A DNA stretch of 25,710 bases from contig CAYYNP010000128.1 in the NCBI GenBank assembly GCA_964472545.1, positions 1 to 25,710 of the forward strand. The letters run 5' to 3'. Below are positions 10,530-19,922 of the stretch, one piece after another. The position numbers and the translations under genes were made by a program. Position 1 is the stretch's first letter, and the number at the start of each line of letters is the position of its first letter. This stretch comes from CAYYNP01 sp964472545. GTDB taxonomy: Bacteria > Planctomycetota > Planctomycetia > Pirellulales > Thermoguttaceae. The notes under the pieces were generated by a model, which saw nothing but the letters and a program-made list of their open reading frames with translations, was not told the origin of the DNA and did no database searches.

Positions 10530-10589
10530 GTAGGGTGCGTCTGGACGCACGGCGAACCTGTATGAATGGTGCGTCCAGACGCACCCTAC
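10530..10589. repeat. REP/BIME-like element, two inverted hairpin units
   Basis: The arms 10530-10550 and 10569-10589 are perfect 21-bp reverse complements separated by 18 nt. Each arm starts (or, for the right arm, ends in complement) with GTAG and contains its own hairpin, GTGCGTC-TG-GACGCAC (10535-10550 in the left arm). A further 8-bp inverted repeat, CCCTACAG (10503-10510) with CTGTAGGG (10528-10535), overlaps the left arm and offers an alternative fold. Lying just after the giant gene stop, it could also work as a transcript-end hairpin, although there is no T-tract. Confidence 0.75.
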
Positions 10590-10594
10590 CCGGT

Positions 10595-10789
10595 TCAGCG
10601 CCTCCGCCGTTCCGGTGCGAAGTCGACGATGATCAGCCCCTCGGGCGCGGGTGCGTCCTGGTGCGGCCGGGCGTTGTGGTTCAGCCGGCACGTGTCCCAG
10701 ACCAGCTTGCCGTTTCGGACGTTGATGATCCCGATCGTGGCCGCCGCAAAGGGGGGGCTTCCCCCGATCGGCCGTTCTGCTACCGTACA
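10595..10789 (-). pseudogene. Possible remnant of the 3' end of an unidentified gene
   Basis: On the minus strand, 64 codons are open up to a TGA at 10597-10595, with an in-frame TAG immediately upstream (10792-10790) and no ATG, GTG or TTG. The translated residues look protein-like: GIINVRNGKLVWDTCRLNHN near the middle and GLIIVDFAPERRRR at the end, with codon third positions mostly G or C. This suggests the truncated tail of a lost gene. The family is not recognised, and a chance open frame in GC-rich DNA cannot be excluded. Confidence 0.3.
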
Positions 10790-10834
10790 CTATGGGCCGT
10801 TACGTCGGGCCACGACCGCAGAGGAGGTGCTCCG

Positions 10835-13732
<2,898 letters not shown>

Positions 13733-13745
13733 TTTCTATTGAGAT

Positions 13746-13822
13746 GGGTGGCCGGGGCATAGCGCAGCGGTGCCCCGGAAGCCAGCACTCTGGGGCGCCG
13801 CTGCGCTCTGCCCCAGCCACCC
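13746..13822. repeat. REP/BIME-like element between convergent genes
   Basis: The arms 13746-13776 and 13792-13822 match as reverse complements at 28 of 31 positions, separated by 15 nt. Each begins with GGGTGGC followed by a self-complementary part; in the left arm GGGGCA (13754-13759) pairs with TGCCCC (13771-13776). It lies 13 bp after the kinase stop and 29 bp from the stop of the convergent hydrolase gene, so it may serve as a two-way transcription terminator. The 12-mer GGGTGGCTGGGG recurs at 25583-25594. Confidence 0.7.
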
Positions 13823-13851
13823 CGTCTGGATGAGCCCCCCACTCCTCCGTC

Positions 13852-14811
13852 TCACTTCTTCAAGTGCTTCTCGAAGAACGCATACATCGCCGCTCTGGCT
13901 TTGGCCGAACCCTCGCCGCGGAAGCCGTGGGCCTGGCCGTCGAGGATCATCAACGTGTGCGACGCGCCGGCCTCTCGCATCTTCTCGTCGAGCAGCCGGG
14001 CCTGCTCCGGCGGCACCAGCCGATCGTCGGCCCCGTGCAGCGACAGCACGGGCGGGTCGTCTTTCGAGATATACGTCGTGGGGCTCGACGCCAGGTACTT
14101 CGGACGAACCTCCTTGGGCGACCCGCCGAGAAACGAGGCCACGATCGGCGCGGCGCCCGGCGAAGTGCGATGCAGTTCGAGCATGTCGGTCGGGCCGAAG
14201 TAATTGACCACCGCTTGCACGCGGCTCGAAGCGTCGGCGTGGCCTCCGTTGCCCTCCAGTTTCGCTTTCGCATCGGAAAGCCCGAGCATCAGCGAGAGAT
14301 GTCCGCCGGCCGATCCGCCGGTCGCGCCGATCCGCTTGGGGTCGACGTGGAGCTTGGCCGCGTTGGCCCGCAGCCAGCGGACGGCGCACTTGACGTCGTT
14401 TACGGCCGCCGGAAACGGGTGTTTCGCGGCCCCCTCGTCGTCGGGCTCCGTCAGCCGATACGTCACGGTCACCGCTACGTAGCCCCGTTTGGCCGCCTCG
14501 ACGATCTCCCGGCGGTAGTGGACCCGATTTCCTCCCCGCCATCCGCCGCCATGGATGAACACCAACGCCGGAAACGGCCCGTCGCCCTCCGGCCGCGCCA
14601 GATCGAGCCGCAAGGCGCGATCGCCGCCTGTGCCGTAGACGACGTTTTCTTCCTCGATCACGTCGGCGCCGGGCGACGGACTCGTCCAACAGACCACCAC
14701 GGCCAGGCACGCCACCGCCGTCCACACGGACCACGCTCTCCGATACGATCCGTTACGCTGTCTTGCTGTGCTCATAATCGACTCGCTTTGCTGAGAATCC
14801 AAACGACCCAT
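13852..14811 (-). CDS. Secreted alpha/beta hydrolase (BD-FAE / carboxylesterase-like)
   Basis: This is a 319-residue predicted esterase of the alpha/beta-hydrolase fold, exported to the periplasm. A hydrophobic signal segment covers about residues 27-48 and ends near SPGA. The oxyanion motif HGGGW is at 87-91, the nucleophile Ser167 is in GGSAGG, the acid is probably Asp263 in HGADDRLVP, and His295 is in GQAHGF, so the catalytic triad is complete. Length and motifs fit the BD-FAE/acetylesterase group that often acts on acylated sugars; the substrate is inferred only. Two starts compete. The ATG at 14811 has GGGAG six nt upstream. The ATG at 14775 gives a more usual signal-peptide length and fits a possible promoter (TTGCTC 14851-14846, 17 nt, TATCCT 14828-14823) whose start point would exclude the first site. 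The gene converges with the sensor kinase. Confidence 0.88.
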   Translation of the reverse strand: MGRLDSQQSESIMSTARQRNGSYRRAWSVWTAVACLAVVVCWTSPSPGADVIEEENVVYGTGGDRALRLDLARPEGDGPFPALVFIHGGGWRGGNRVHYRREIVEAAKRGYVAVTVTYRLTEPDDEGAAKHPFPAAVNDVKCAVRWLRANAAKLHVDPKRIGATGGSAGGHLSLMLGLSDAKAKLEGNGGHADASSRVQAVVNYFGPTDMLELHRTSPGAAPIVASFLGGSPKEVRPKYLASSPTTYISKDDPPVLSLHGADDRLVPPEQARLLDEKMREAGASHTLMILDGQAHGFRGEGSAKARAAMYAFFEKHLKK

Positions 14812-14957
14812 CTTGGACTCCCAGGATAGCAGGCTCGTCGGCTACGAGCAAATCGCACGACGACGCGGCGGGCAATCCGGACAGAAGACACTGCGCCTGC
14901 AAAGCCGTGGCCCGCCGCCTTTCAACCGGCCGCGTGGAGACCCGCAGCGATGACAAG
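14812..14957. other. Spacer between lipoprotein and hydrolase genes
   Basis: No gene is seen. It contains a possible minus-strand promoter for the hydrolase (TTGCTC at 14851-14846, TATCCT at 14828-14823, 17-nt spacing) and an inverted repeat, GCTCGT (14833-14838) with ACGAGC (14844-14849), that overlaps the -35 and spacer. The -10 lies directly beside the GGGAG ribosome-binding site of the longer hydrolase start, so promoter and site cannot both be used by one transcript. Confidence 0.3.
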
Positions 14958-16196
14958 TTATCGCACGCCAAGTGACGTACGCGGCGTCCATTGCCCTGCG
15001 GACGGGGCGGCGTACGGCAGTTGTGCCTGGCTCGGCGGTGGCGGCACCATGCCCTGCACGTCGGCCGTCGACGGGCCGCGCTGCCAGGAGCCGACGCCGG
15101 TAGGGATCACTGTGGGAATCACTGTGGGGATCACTTGCCCCGGCGGTATTGTGCCGGGCTGCGCCGCAAGTTGTGCCATGGCCGAGGGCGATTCGCGCTG
15201 GGCCATTGCCGACTGATAGTGCTGCCGGTTGCTGTGCAGTCGCGACTTCGCCGCGAGATACATGCGGTCGGCTTTCGACGCGATCGCCCGGTCCAGCATT
15301 CCTTCGGCAGCCGGAAAGTCCTGTCGGGCTTCGGCCGCGAGCGAGAGGTTGTACGCCGCCGCGTGGCTTTCCGAATCGAGTTGCAGGGCCAACTGCCAAT
15401 GGCGTTCGGCCCCGCCCCAATCGCCGACGGCCGCCAGCGCGTTGCCGCGGCGGATTTCCTTGGCGGCGGAGCCCCACCTCGACGAAGCCAACTCGACGGT
15501 CATTGGCACCTGGTGCGGTGCGATCATCTTGACGACGTCGTCGGCACAGGCGTGCATCAACTCGGTGAGCGTCTGTTCCCGCGGCGGCAGATAACCTTCG
15601 TCGTTGACCGTCTGCCCGCGCACGGTATGGTGTGACTGCTGGCTCGCCCGGACCTGGCCGGTCCGCGTGTCGAGCAGCCGGAAGACGAGCGAGGCGCTGA
15701 TCTCGCGATTCACGGTTTCGTTGTTCTCGAACTCGATTCCGAAGAAGTCGCCGGAGTTGTCCCGCTTGCCGTGATCGTCGTGTCCTTCGGCGTTGACGAA
15801 GCCGATCCGCTGATCGTGATGGATATCGTCTTCGGCCCGATAGCTGACGACCTGGCCGGTGAGAACGGCGTCGATCCCTTGTGCCCGGGCAGCAGCCAAC
15901 GCGGCGTTCTCGTCGGCACCGGCGGAGCCACCGGTGGGGATCACGCCGAGTTGCGATTGGTCGATCAGCGTATAGGAGCCGTTGTCGGCAAGCTGCGAGG
16001 TCAGCGCCGAGCGGGCGAACCGGCCGCTGTCGCTGGGACCGGCGAAATCGAGCACGGTCAGCGTGCGGATGCCCGAGACGTCGTACCCGGCCGGCTGCCA
16101 GGCGTAGTAGGTGGCGGTTTGGGCACAGCCGCTCAGCGCGGCGATCATCACAATCGCCGCCAGCGCGCAGCGACGCCGGAGTATGCTGGTGTTCAT
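14958..16196 (-). CDS. Outer-envelope lipoprotein, CsgG/LpoB-like with TPR-like repeats
   Basis: This 412-residue lipoprotein has a basic N-terminus (ILRRR), a hydrophobic core and the lipobox LSGC, placing the acylated Cys at residue 24. The first half has the CsgG/LpoB-like pattern: TLTVLDFAGPSDSGRFARSALTSQLADNG, then YTLIDQSQL and GIDAVLTGQVVSY. Proteins of this group are periplasm-facing lipoproteins that multimerise or regulate envelope enzymes; which role applies here is unknown. A helical TPR-like section (about residues 240-320) follows. The C-terminus is Pro/Gln-rich and includes three VIPT repeats. The start at 16196 was chosen over upstream in-frame codons because of the lipobox and because a promoter at 16287-16315 would place a more distant start upstream of the transcript. 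No clear Shine-Dalgarno is present. The gene lies between argG and the hydrolase on the same strand. Confidence 0.8.
   Translation of the reverse strand: MNTSILRRRCALAAIVMIAALSGCAQTATYYAWQPAGYDVSGIRTLTVLDFAGPSDSGRFARSALTSQLADNGSYTLIDQSQLGVIPTGGSAGADENAALAAARAQGIDAVLTGQVVSYRAEDDIHHDQRIGFVNAEGHDDHGKRDNSGDFFGIEFENNETVNREISASLVFRLLDTRTGQVRASQQSHHTVRGQTVNDEGYLPPREQTLTELMHACADDVVKMIAPHQVPMTVELASSRWGSAAKEIRRGNALAAVGDWGGAERHWQLALQLDSESHAAAYNLSLAAEARQDFPAAEGMLDRAIASKADRMYLAAKSRLHSNRQHYQSAMAQRESPSAMAQLAAQPGTIPPGQVIPTVIPTVIPTGVGSWQRGPSTADVQGMVPPPPSQAQLPYAAPSAGQWTPRTSLGVR
15103..15138. repeat. Three tandem 12-bp units encoding VIPT in the lipoprotein
   Basis: GGGATCACTGTG (15103-15114), GGAATCACTGTG (15115-15126) and a diverged third unit (15127-15138) sit head to tail. 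Because the unit is four codons long, any gain or loss of a copy keeps the lipoprotein frame and changes only its Pro-rich tail. Confidence 0.85.
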
Positions 16197-16286
16197 AGCG
16201 ATTCGGCAGGAGAAAAGGAAAGGCAACCCCAACCGCGCAGACCGACGCCGTCGGCGCGCACGGCCGGAGGGGAATGGAATCGGCCG

Positions 16287-16315
16287 TATATAGCGAAGTC
16301 CGTCCCGCCGGGCAA
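16287..16315 (-). promoter_or_regulatory. Predicted sigma70-type promoter of the lipoprotein gene
   Basis: On the minus strand, TTGCCC (16315-16310) is followed by a 17-nt spacer and TATATA (16292-16287). The start would be near 16280, giving a leader of about 84 nt before the ATG at 16196. It implies the lipoprotein can be expressed independently of argG. Confidence 0.5.
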
Positions 16316-16361
16316 GGCCAAATCGCAGATCATCAATCAGGAATCGCAATTCCCACGCCGC

Positions 16362-17576
16362 TCAATACTCCCGCGGCCGCATCCCCGCCTGCACGCGCCC
16401 GGGCAGGCCTTGGATCCGCAAGAATCCTTCGGCGTCGGTCTGGTTGTACGAGCCGCCGCCTTCCATCGTGGCGATGCCTTCGTCGTAGAGGCTGTTGGGG
16501 CTGGTGCGGCCGGCCACCTGCAGGTTGCCTTTGTAGAGGTTCAGCGTGACCCGGCCGGTGACCGGCTGTTGGGCGTCGCGAATCAACGCCATCAGGGCGT
16601 CGAGCTTCGCCGCGTACCAGAAGCCGTAGTAAACCATCTCGGCCACTTCCGGGGCCAGCCGGTCGCGCAGATGCATCAAGTCGCGGTCGAGCGTGAGTTG
16701 CTCGACCAGCCGGTGGGCCTCGTAGAGGATCGTCATGCCGGGCGCTTCGTATACGCCGCGGCTCTTCATGCCCACGAAACGGTTCTCGACCATGTCGATC
16801 CGCCCGATGCCGTGACGGCCGCCGAGTTCGTTCAGCGTCGCCACGATCTCGAAGGCGGAGAACCGCTTGCCGTCGACCGCGACGGGCACGCCCGACTCGA
16901 AATCGATCGTCACGCTGGCGGCTTCGTCGGGCGCATCTTGCGGCGAGACGCCCATGCCGAAGTCGACCAGCTCGACGCCGTTGACCTCGAGGTCTTCCAG
17001 CTTGCCGGCCTCGTAGCTGATGTGCAGGCAGTTCTCGTCGCTGCTGTAGGGCTTTTCGCTGGAGGCCTTTACCGGAATCTGCTTAGAATCGCAGTAGTCG
17101 ATCATCTCGGTGCGGCCGGGGAACTTCTCGCGAAACGACTCGATCCGCCACGGCGCGATCACCTTCACGCCGGCGTCGAGCGCCTCGGCGGCCAGTTGGA
17201 AGCGGCACTGGTCGTTGCCCTTGCCGGTGGCCCCGTGGGCGTAGGCGTCGGCCCCGAGTTCTCGGGCGACCTGCAAGCAGACCTTCGAGATCAACGGCCG
17301 GGCAATCGACGTGCCCAGCAGATAGACGCCCTCGTACTTGGCCTGCCATTGCATTACCGGGAAAGCGAAATCGCGGCAGAGTTCCTCCTGGGCGTCGACG
17401 ATCTGTGCCGAGGCGGCCCCGATATTTCGGGCCTTATCGAGAATCGCCCGGCGATCCTCGCACGGCTGGCCCAAATCGACGTAGACGCAATGCACGTCGT
17501 ATCCTTCGTCCATCAACCAGCCCAAGATGACCGAAGTATCCAATCCACCGGAATATGCGAGTACGCAGCTTGGCAT
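16362..17576 (-). CDS. argG: Argininosuccinate synthase
   Basis: This 404-residue cytoplasmic enzyme condenses citrulline and aspartate with ATP to argininosuccinate, the penultimate step of arginine synthesis. The ATP-binding loop AYSGGLDTS is at residues 7-15, ARPLI at 92-96, and the substrate loop GATGKGNDQ at 115-123. The C-terminal half has the expected LNLYKGNLQVAGR and a typical end. Length is normal for the family. A Cys follows the GNDQ motif (GNDQCRFQ), where Val is more usual. A promoter with -10 at 17622-17627 lies just upstream. No other arginine genes are adjacent; the neighbour downstream is the lipoprotein. No Shine-Dalgarno is obvious. Confidence 0.97.
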   Translation of the reverse strand: MPSCVLAYSGGLDTSVILGWLMDEGYDVHCVYVDLGQPCEDRRAILDKARNIGAASAQIVDAQEELCRDFAFPVMQWQAKYEGVYLLGTSIARPLISKVCLQVARELGADAYAHGATGKGNDQCRFQLAAEALDAGVKVIAPWRIESFREKFPGRTEMIDYCDSKQIPVKASSEKPYSSDENCLHISYEAGKLEDLEVNGVELVDFGMGVSPQDAPDEAASVTIDFESGVPVAVDGKRFSAFEIVATLNELGGRHGIGRIDMVENRFVGMKSRGVYEAPGMTILYEAHRLVEQLTLDRDLMHLRDRLAPEVAEMVYYGFWYAAKLDALMALIRDAQQPVTGRVTLNLYKGNLQVAGRTSPNSLYDEGIATMEGGGSYNQTDAEGFLRIQGLPGRVQAGMRPREY

Positions 17577-17621
17577 GGGGGGCTTTCGTTATCGGTAAGT
17601 GTGAGGGGGGCGGAACCTTGT

Positions 17622-17650
17622 AGTTTACGCCGCAAAGCGGAAGCGGACAA
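17622..17650 (-). promoter_or_regulatory. Predicted sigma70-type promoter of argG
   Basis: On the minus strand, TTGTCC (17650-17645) is followed by a 17-nt spacer and TAAACT (17627-17622). Transcription would start near 17615, about 38 nt before the argG ATG. No ARG-box-like palindrome was recognised around it. Confidence 0.5.
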
Positions 17651-17727
17651 GATGCCGCCAGTCCGAGGACCGCACGTCGTGTCACATCATTGCAGACGGG
17701 TCGGATCGGTACGAGGTTCACCTGTCT

Positions 17728-17794
17728 GGTAGCCGAAGTCGCCCGACTTTGGCAATCTGATCGGCAAGGCCAGATTCTGGCGAATTCGGCTACC
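17728..17794. repeat. REP/BIME-like element with a compensatory base-pair change
   Basis: The arms 17728-17753 and 17769-17794 are reverse complements at 22 of 26 positions, separated by 15 nt. Each unit is GGTA followed by a hairpin. In the left arm GCCGAAGTC (17732-17740) pairs with GACTTTGGC (17745-17753) around GCCC, including one G-T pair. In the right unit two of the four differences (positions 17784 and 17775) replace a G-C pair by T-A, so the hairpin stays paired. The head contains GTAG at 17729-17732. Confidence 0.75.
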
Positions 17795-17924
17795 GAAACC
17801 CGCGAATCGTCTGCCCGCGGGGACGACTTGAAATCCCCCGGCGTTGGGGTAGGATCGTGTCGGAGCGCACCGGCAGCGCCGCGCCAAACGGACGAGTTTG
17901 GGGACCGCATTGCTCCCACACCGT

Positions 17925-17992
17925 TTAGCCGCCGCCGGCACGGCGGTGTGTAGCGCGGTTTTGTACAACACCGCCGTGCCGGCGGCGGCTAA
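17925..17992. repeat. REP/BIME-like element, perfect 25-bp inverted arms
   Basis: The arms 17925-17949 and 17968-17992 are exact reverse complements with an 18-nt spacer. Each starts with TTAG and contains its own hairpin (CCGCCG-GCA-CGGCGG, 17932-17946 in the left arm). The element ends 49 bp before the pyruvate kinase start, so its full cruciform or RNA hairpin would sit at or near the start of that transcript. Confidence 0.8.
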
Positions 17993-18041
17993 CCGTCAGA
18001 GCCATCGACGTTAGTCACACGACATCGAATCAAGCAGCGTC

Positions 18042-19598
18042 ATGACAAAACCACCGACCTCCTCCAGCCGCCCTTCGCAAACCAAGATCGTTGCCACGCT
18101 CGGGCCTGCCAGCACGGGGCGGGACCAGATCGTCGAATTACTCAACGCCGGGGTCGACGTGTTCCGGGTGAACATGGCCCACGGCGACCGCGCGGAACAC
18201 CAGGCCCGGCTCGATACCATCCGAGCCGCCTCGGCCGAACTCGGCCAACCGGTGGCCATCCTGATCGACCTAGCCGGCCCCAAGATTCGCCTCGGAGAAT
18301 TGCCCGGCGGCGAACTCGCCTGCGACGCCGGCGAACAAGTTCGCTTCGTGCGTACTCCCCCTCTCCCTCCGGGATCGAGCCAGGGTGAAGGGACACACGA
18401 TGTTCCCCCTCTCCCTCCGGGAGAGGGCCGGGGTGAGGGGGTACACGAAAACGGCATCCAACCACTTTCGCAACTCCCACCCCAACTCACCACCACCTAC
18501 GCCCCCTTGATCGACGAACTCACCCCCGGCGACCGCGTAATGCTGGCCGACGGCACCGTCAGCCTCGTGGTCGAAGAAACCGACGCCGACTCGGCGCTGT
18601 GCCGGGTGATCCAGCCGGGCACGATCCGCAGCCGGCAGGGCGTGAACCTGCCCGGCGTGAAGCTCAGCGCCCCGGCACTCGGCCCGGCCGATCTGGACAA
18701 CGCCGCCTGGGCCGCCACGGCCGACGTCGACTTCGTGGGCCTTAGCTTCGTCCGCACGGCCGACGAGATCCGGCAGTTGAAGTCGCTACTCGAGTCGCGC
18801 GGTTCAGATGCCGGCGTGATCGCCAAGATCGAGAAGCCCGAGGCGCTCGAGCGGTTGGGCGAGATCGTCGAAGCGACCGACGGCGTAATGGTCGCCCGGG
18901 GCGATCTGGGCGTCGAGATCGACATCGCCCGGGTGGCCGTGGCCCAGAAGCAGATCATCGCCGAGTGCAACCGGCGGCGCAAGCCCGTGATCATTGCTAC
19001 GCAGATGCTCGACAGCATGCAGCAGTCGCGATTGCCCACCCGGGCGGAAGTGACCGACGTGGCCAACGCGATCCTCGACGGGGCCGACGCCTGCATGCTC
19101 TCCGGCGAAACGGCCGTGGGGCGGCATCCCCGGCTGGCCGTCGAGATGATGCACCGCATCGCGTTGGCCACCGAACCGCTCTGCCGGCAACGTCCCCCGA
19201 AGCCGCCGGTCGACCTCGACGCCGAGGGCGTCAACCCGATCACCGAGGCGACCGTCTACTCGGCCGGCCAACTGGCCGAGCGCCTCGAGGCCGCTCTGGT
19301 CGTCGTGGCCAGTGCCAGCGGGGCCACCGCGTTGTCGATGGCCAAGAACCGTCACTACGTCCCCACCGTCGGCGCCAGCAACTCCCCGGCCACGCTACGG
19401 CGGATGTGTCTCTACTGGGGCCTGATCCCGCTGGAAGGCGCGCCGACCGACGACAACGACGCCCTGCTGCAATACGTCACCGATTTCGGCCGCCGCGCCG
19501 GGCTGGTGAACCACGGCGACCGCATCGTGCTGGTCGCCGGCACGGGTTTGGCCGCAACGATGCACAATATGGTGGTGGTGCATGAGGTCGGTCAGTAG
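18042..19598 (+). CDS. pyk: Pyruvate kinase with an in-frame repeat insertion
   Basis: This 518-residue glycolytic enzyme transfers phosphate from phosphoenolpyruvate to ADP. N-terminal barrel motifs are KIVATLGPAS, RVNMAHGD (where RxNFSHG is more common) and IDLAGPKIRLG. The lid (B) domain follows, then KIEKPEAL, the signature MVARGDLGVE, TQMLDSM and LSGETAVG, and a C-terminal regulatory domain ending in VHEVGQ. All core catalytic motifs are present. The family is usually near 470-480 residues; the extra length comes from residues 106-137, two tandem 16-residue repeats (PPLPPGSSQGEGTHDV and PPLPPGEGRGEGVHEN), and a Pro/Gln-rich tail to about 148. They lie in the lid between GEQVRFVRT and LTTTYAPL, at a surface loop. 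The enzyme is probably active, though lid movement could be altered. No strong Shine-Dalgarno precedes the ATG. Confidence 0.93.
   Translation: MTKPPTSSSRPSQTKIVATLGPASTGRDQIVELLNAGVDVFRVNMAHGDRAEHQARLDTIRAASAELGQPVAILIDLAGPKIRLGELPGGELACDAGEQVRFVRTPPLPPGSSQGEGTHDVPPLPPGEGRGEGVHENGIQPLSQLPPQLTTTYAPLIDELTPGDRVMLADGTVSLVVEETDADSALCRVIQPGTIRSRQGVNLPGVKLSAPALGPADLDNAAWAATADVDFVGLSFVRTADEIRQLKSLLESRGSDAGVIAKIEKPEALERLGEIVEATDGVMVARGDLGVEIDIARVAVAQKQIIAECNRRRKPVIIATQMLDSMQQSRLPTRAEVTDVANAILDGADACMLSGETAVGRHPRLAVEMMHRIALATEPLCRQRPPKPPVDLDAEGVNPITEATVYSAGQLAERLEAALVVVASASGATALSMAKNRHYVPTVGASNSPATLRRMCLYWGLIPLEGAPTDDNDALLQYVTDFGRRAGLVNHGDRIVLVAGTGLAATMHNMVVVHEVGQ
18357..18452 (+). repeat. Two tandem 48-bp palindromic repeats inside pyruvate kinase
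   Basis: Copy 1 is 18357-18404 and copy 2 is 18405-18452; both start with CCCCCTCTCCCTCCGGGA. In copy 2, CCCTCTCCC pairs with GGGAGAGGG around TCC, a 9-bp hairpin. Copy 1 has lost part of the right half of this stem. The unit length is 16 codons, so the reading frame is preserved. The translated repeat is rich in Pro, Gly and Glu and unlike pyruvate kinase. The same kind of CCCTCTCCC/GGGAGAGGG sequence is known as a widespread intergenic bacterial repeat, so an insertion followed by duplication is inferred. Confidence 0.85.
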
Positions 19599-19637
19599 AA
19601 TTGGGCATTGGTGTTGCGCAGCCCGAGGGAGGAACGG

Positions 19638-19904
19638 ATGGCAACTCTGTCTCTTCGCATCCCGAATGACCTGAAGCAGAAGGCTCAGCGGCTGGCCAAG
19701 GAACAAGGCGTATCGCTGAATGGCTTCGTCAACGCGACGATCGCGGCCGCCGTGTCGCAGCAGGAGACGCTGGCGCTCTTTGGCGATCGGCTCAGGGACA
19801 AGGATCAAGCCGCGCTTCGCCGCCGCGTCTTGAAGCTCATGCGCAAGACGCGCCCGGGGAAGGAGCCGAGCGTCGAGGCGATCGAACGGGCAATGCGTGG
19901 TTAA
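19638..19904 (+). CDS. Ribbon-helix-helix (HicB/Arc-like) small protein, no toxin partner
   Basis: This 88-residue protein starts with a beta-strand, ATLSLRIPNDL, and two helices, LKQKAQRLAKEQG and LNGFVNATIAAAV, the ribbon-helix-helix DNA-binding fold of Arc/CopG/HicB antitoxins. The C-terminal half is charged (RDKDQAALRRRVLKLMRK) and could bind a partner. The start was chosen at ATG 19638 because GAGGGAGG (19625-19632) precedes it by 5 nt; an upstream GTG at 19608 has no such site. It lies 39 bp after pyruvate kinase and 18 bp before the oxidoreductase gene, so it is probably co-transcribed with one or both. No toxin gene is adjacent on either side. It may be an orphan antitoxin or a small repressor. 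Confidence 0.72.
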   Translation: MATLSLRIPNDLKQKAQRLAKEQGVSLNGFVNATIAAAVSQQETLALFGDRLRDKDQAALRRRVLKLMRKTRPGKEPSVEAIERAMRG

Positions 19905-19922
19905 ACTGAAACGGATGATACC

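Larger units (their letters stand above)
10490..10834. other. Intergenic region between giant gene and sensor kinase
   Basis: This region holds a 21-bp perfect inverted-repeat element (10530-10589) and then a stretch whose minus strand reads like the tail of a broken gene (10595-10789). No convincing promoter was found. TACACT at 10786-10791 is a possible -10 but lacks a recognisable -35. A strong Shine-Dalgarno, GAGGAGG, sits at 10821-10827. Confidence 0.5.
17577..18041. other. Divergent spacer between argG and pyruvate kinase
   Basis: This is a 465-bp gene-free region. It holds the argG promoter (17622-17650) and two unrelated paired hairpin elements (17728-17794 and 17925-17992). About 50 bp then lead to the pyruvate kinase ATG. 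No recognisable promoter for pyruvate kinase was found; the second element occupies much of the place where one would be expected. Small open frames exist here but none has a ribosome site or a protein-like composition. Confidence 0.6.

Noticed and set aside
10535..10834. 100-codon upstream extension of the sensor kinase
   Set aside because: It runs through an inverted-repeat element, is Arg/Pro/Gly-rich, and the ATG at 10835 has a strong GAGGAGG site.
16197..16361. The CGGCCG repeats (16261 and 16281) and CCGAC/GTCGG hairpin as an operator
   Set aside because: Short GC palindromes of six or fewer pairs are expected by chance in this composition; only the promoter in this spacer was retained.
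15771..17732. 653-codon open frame on the plus strand opposite the lipoprotein and argG
   Set aside because: argG on the minus strand is unambiguous, and the plus frame crosses two genes and a spacer without any family match.
17690..17971. Small open frames in the argG-pyruvate kinase spacer as genes
   Set aside because: They coincide with the two inverted-repeat elements, lack ribosome sites and have no family resemblance.
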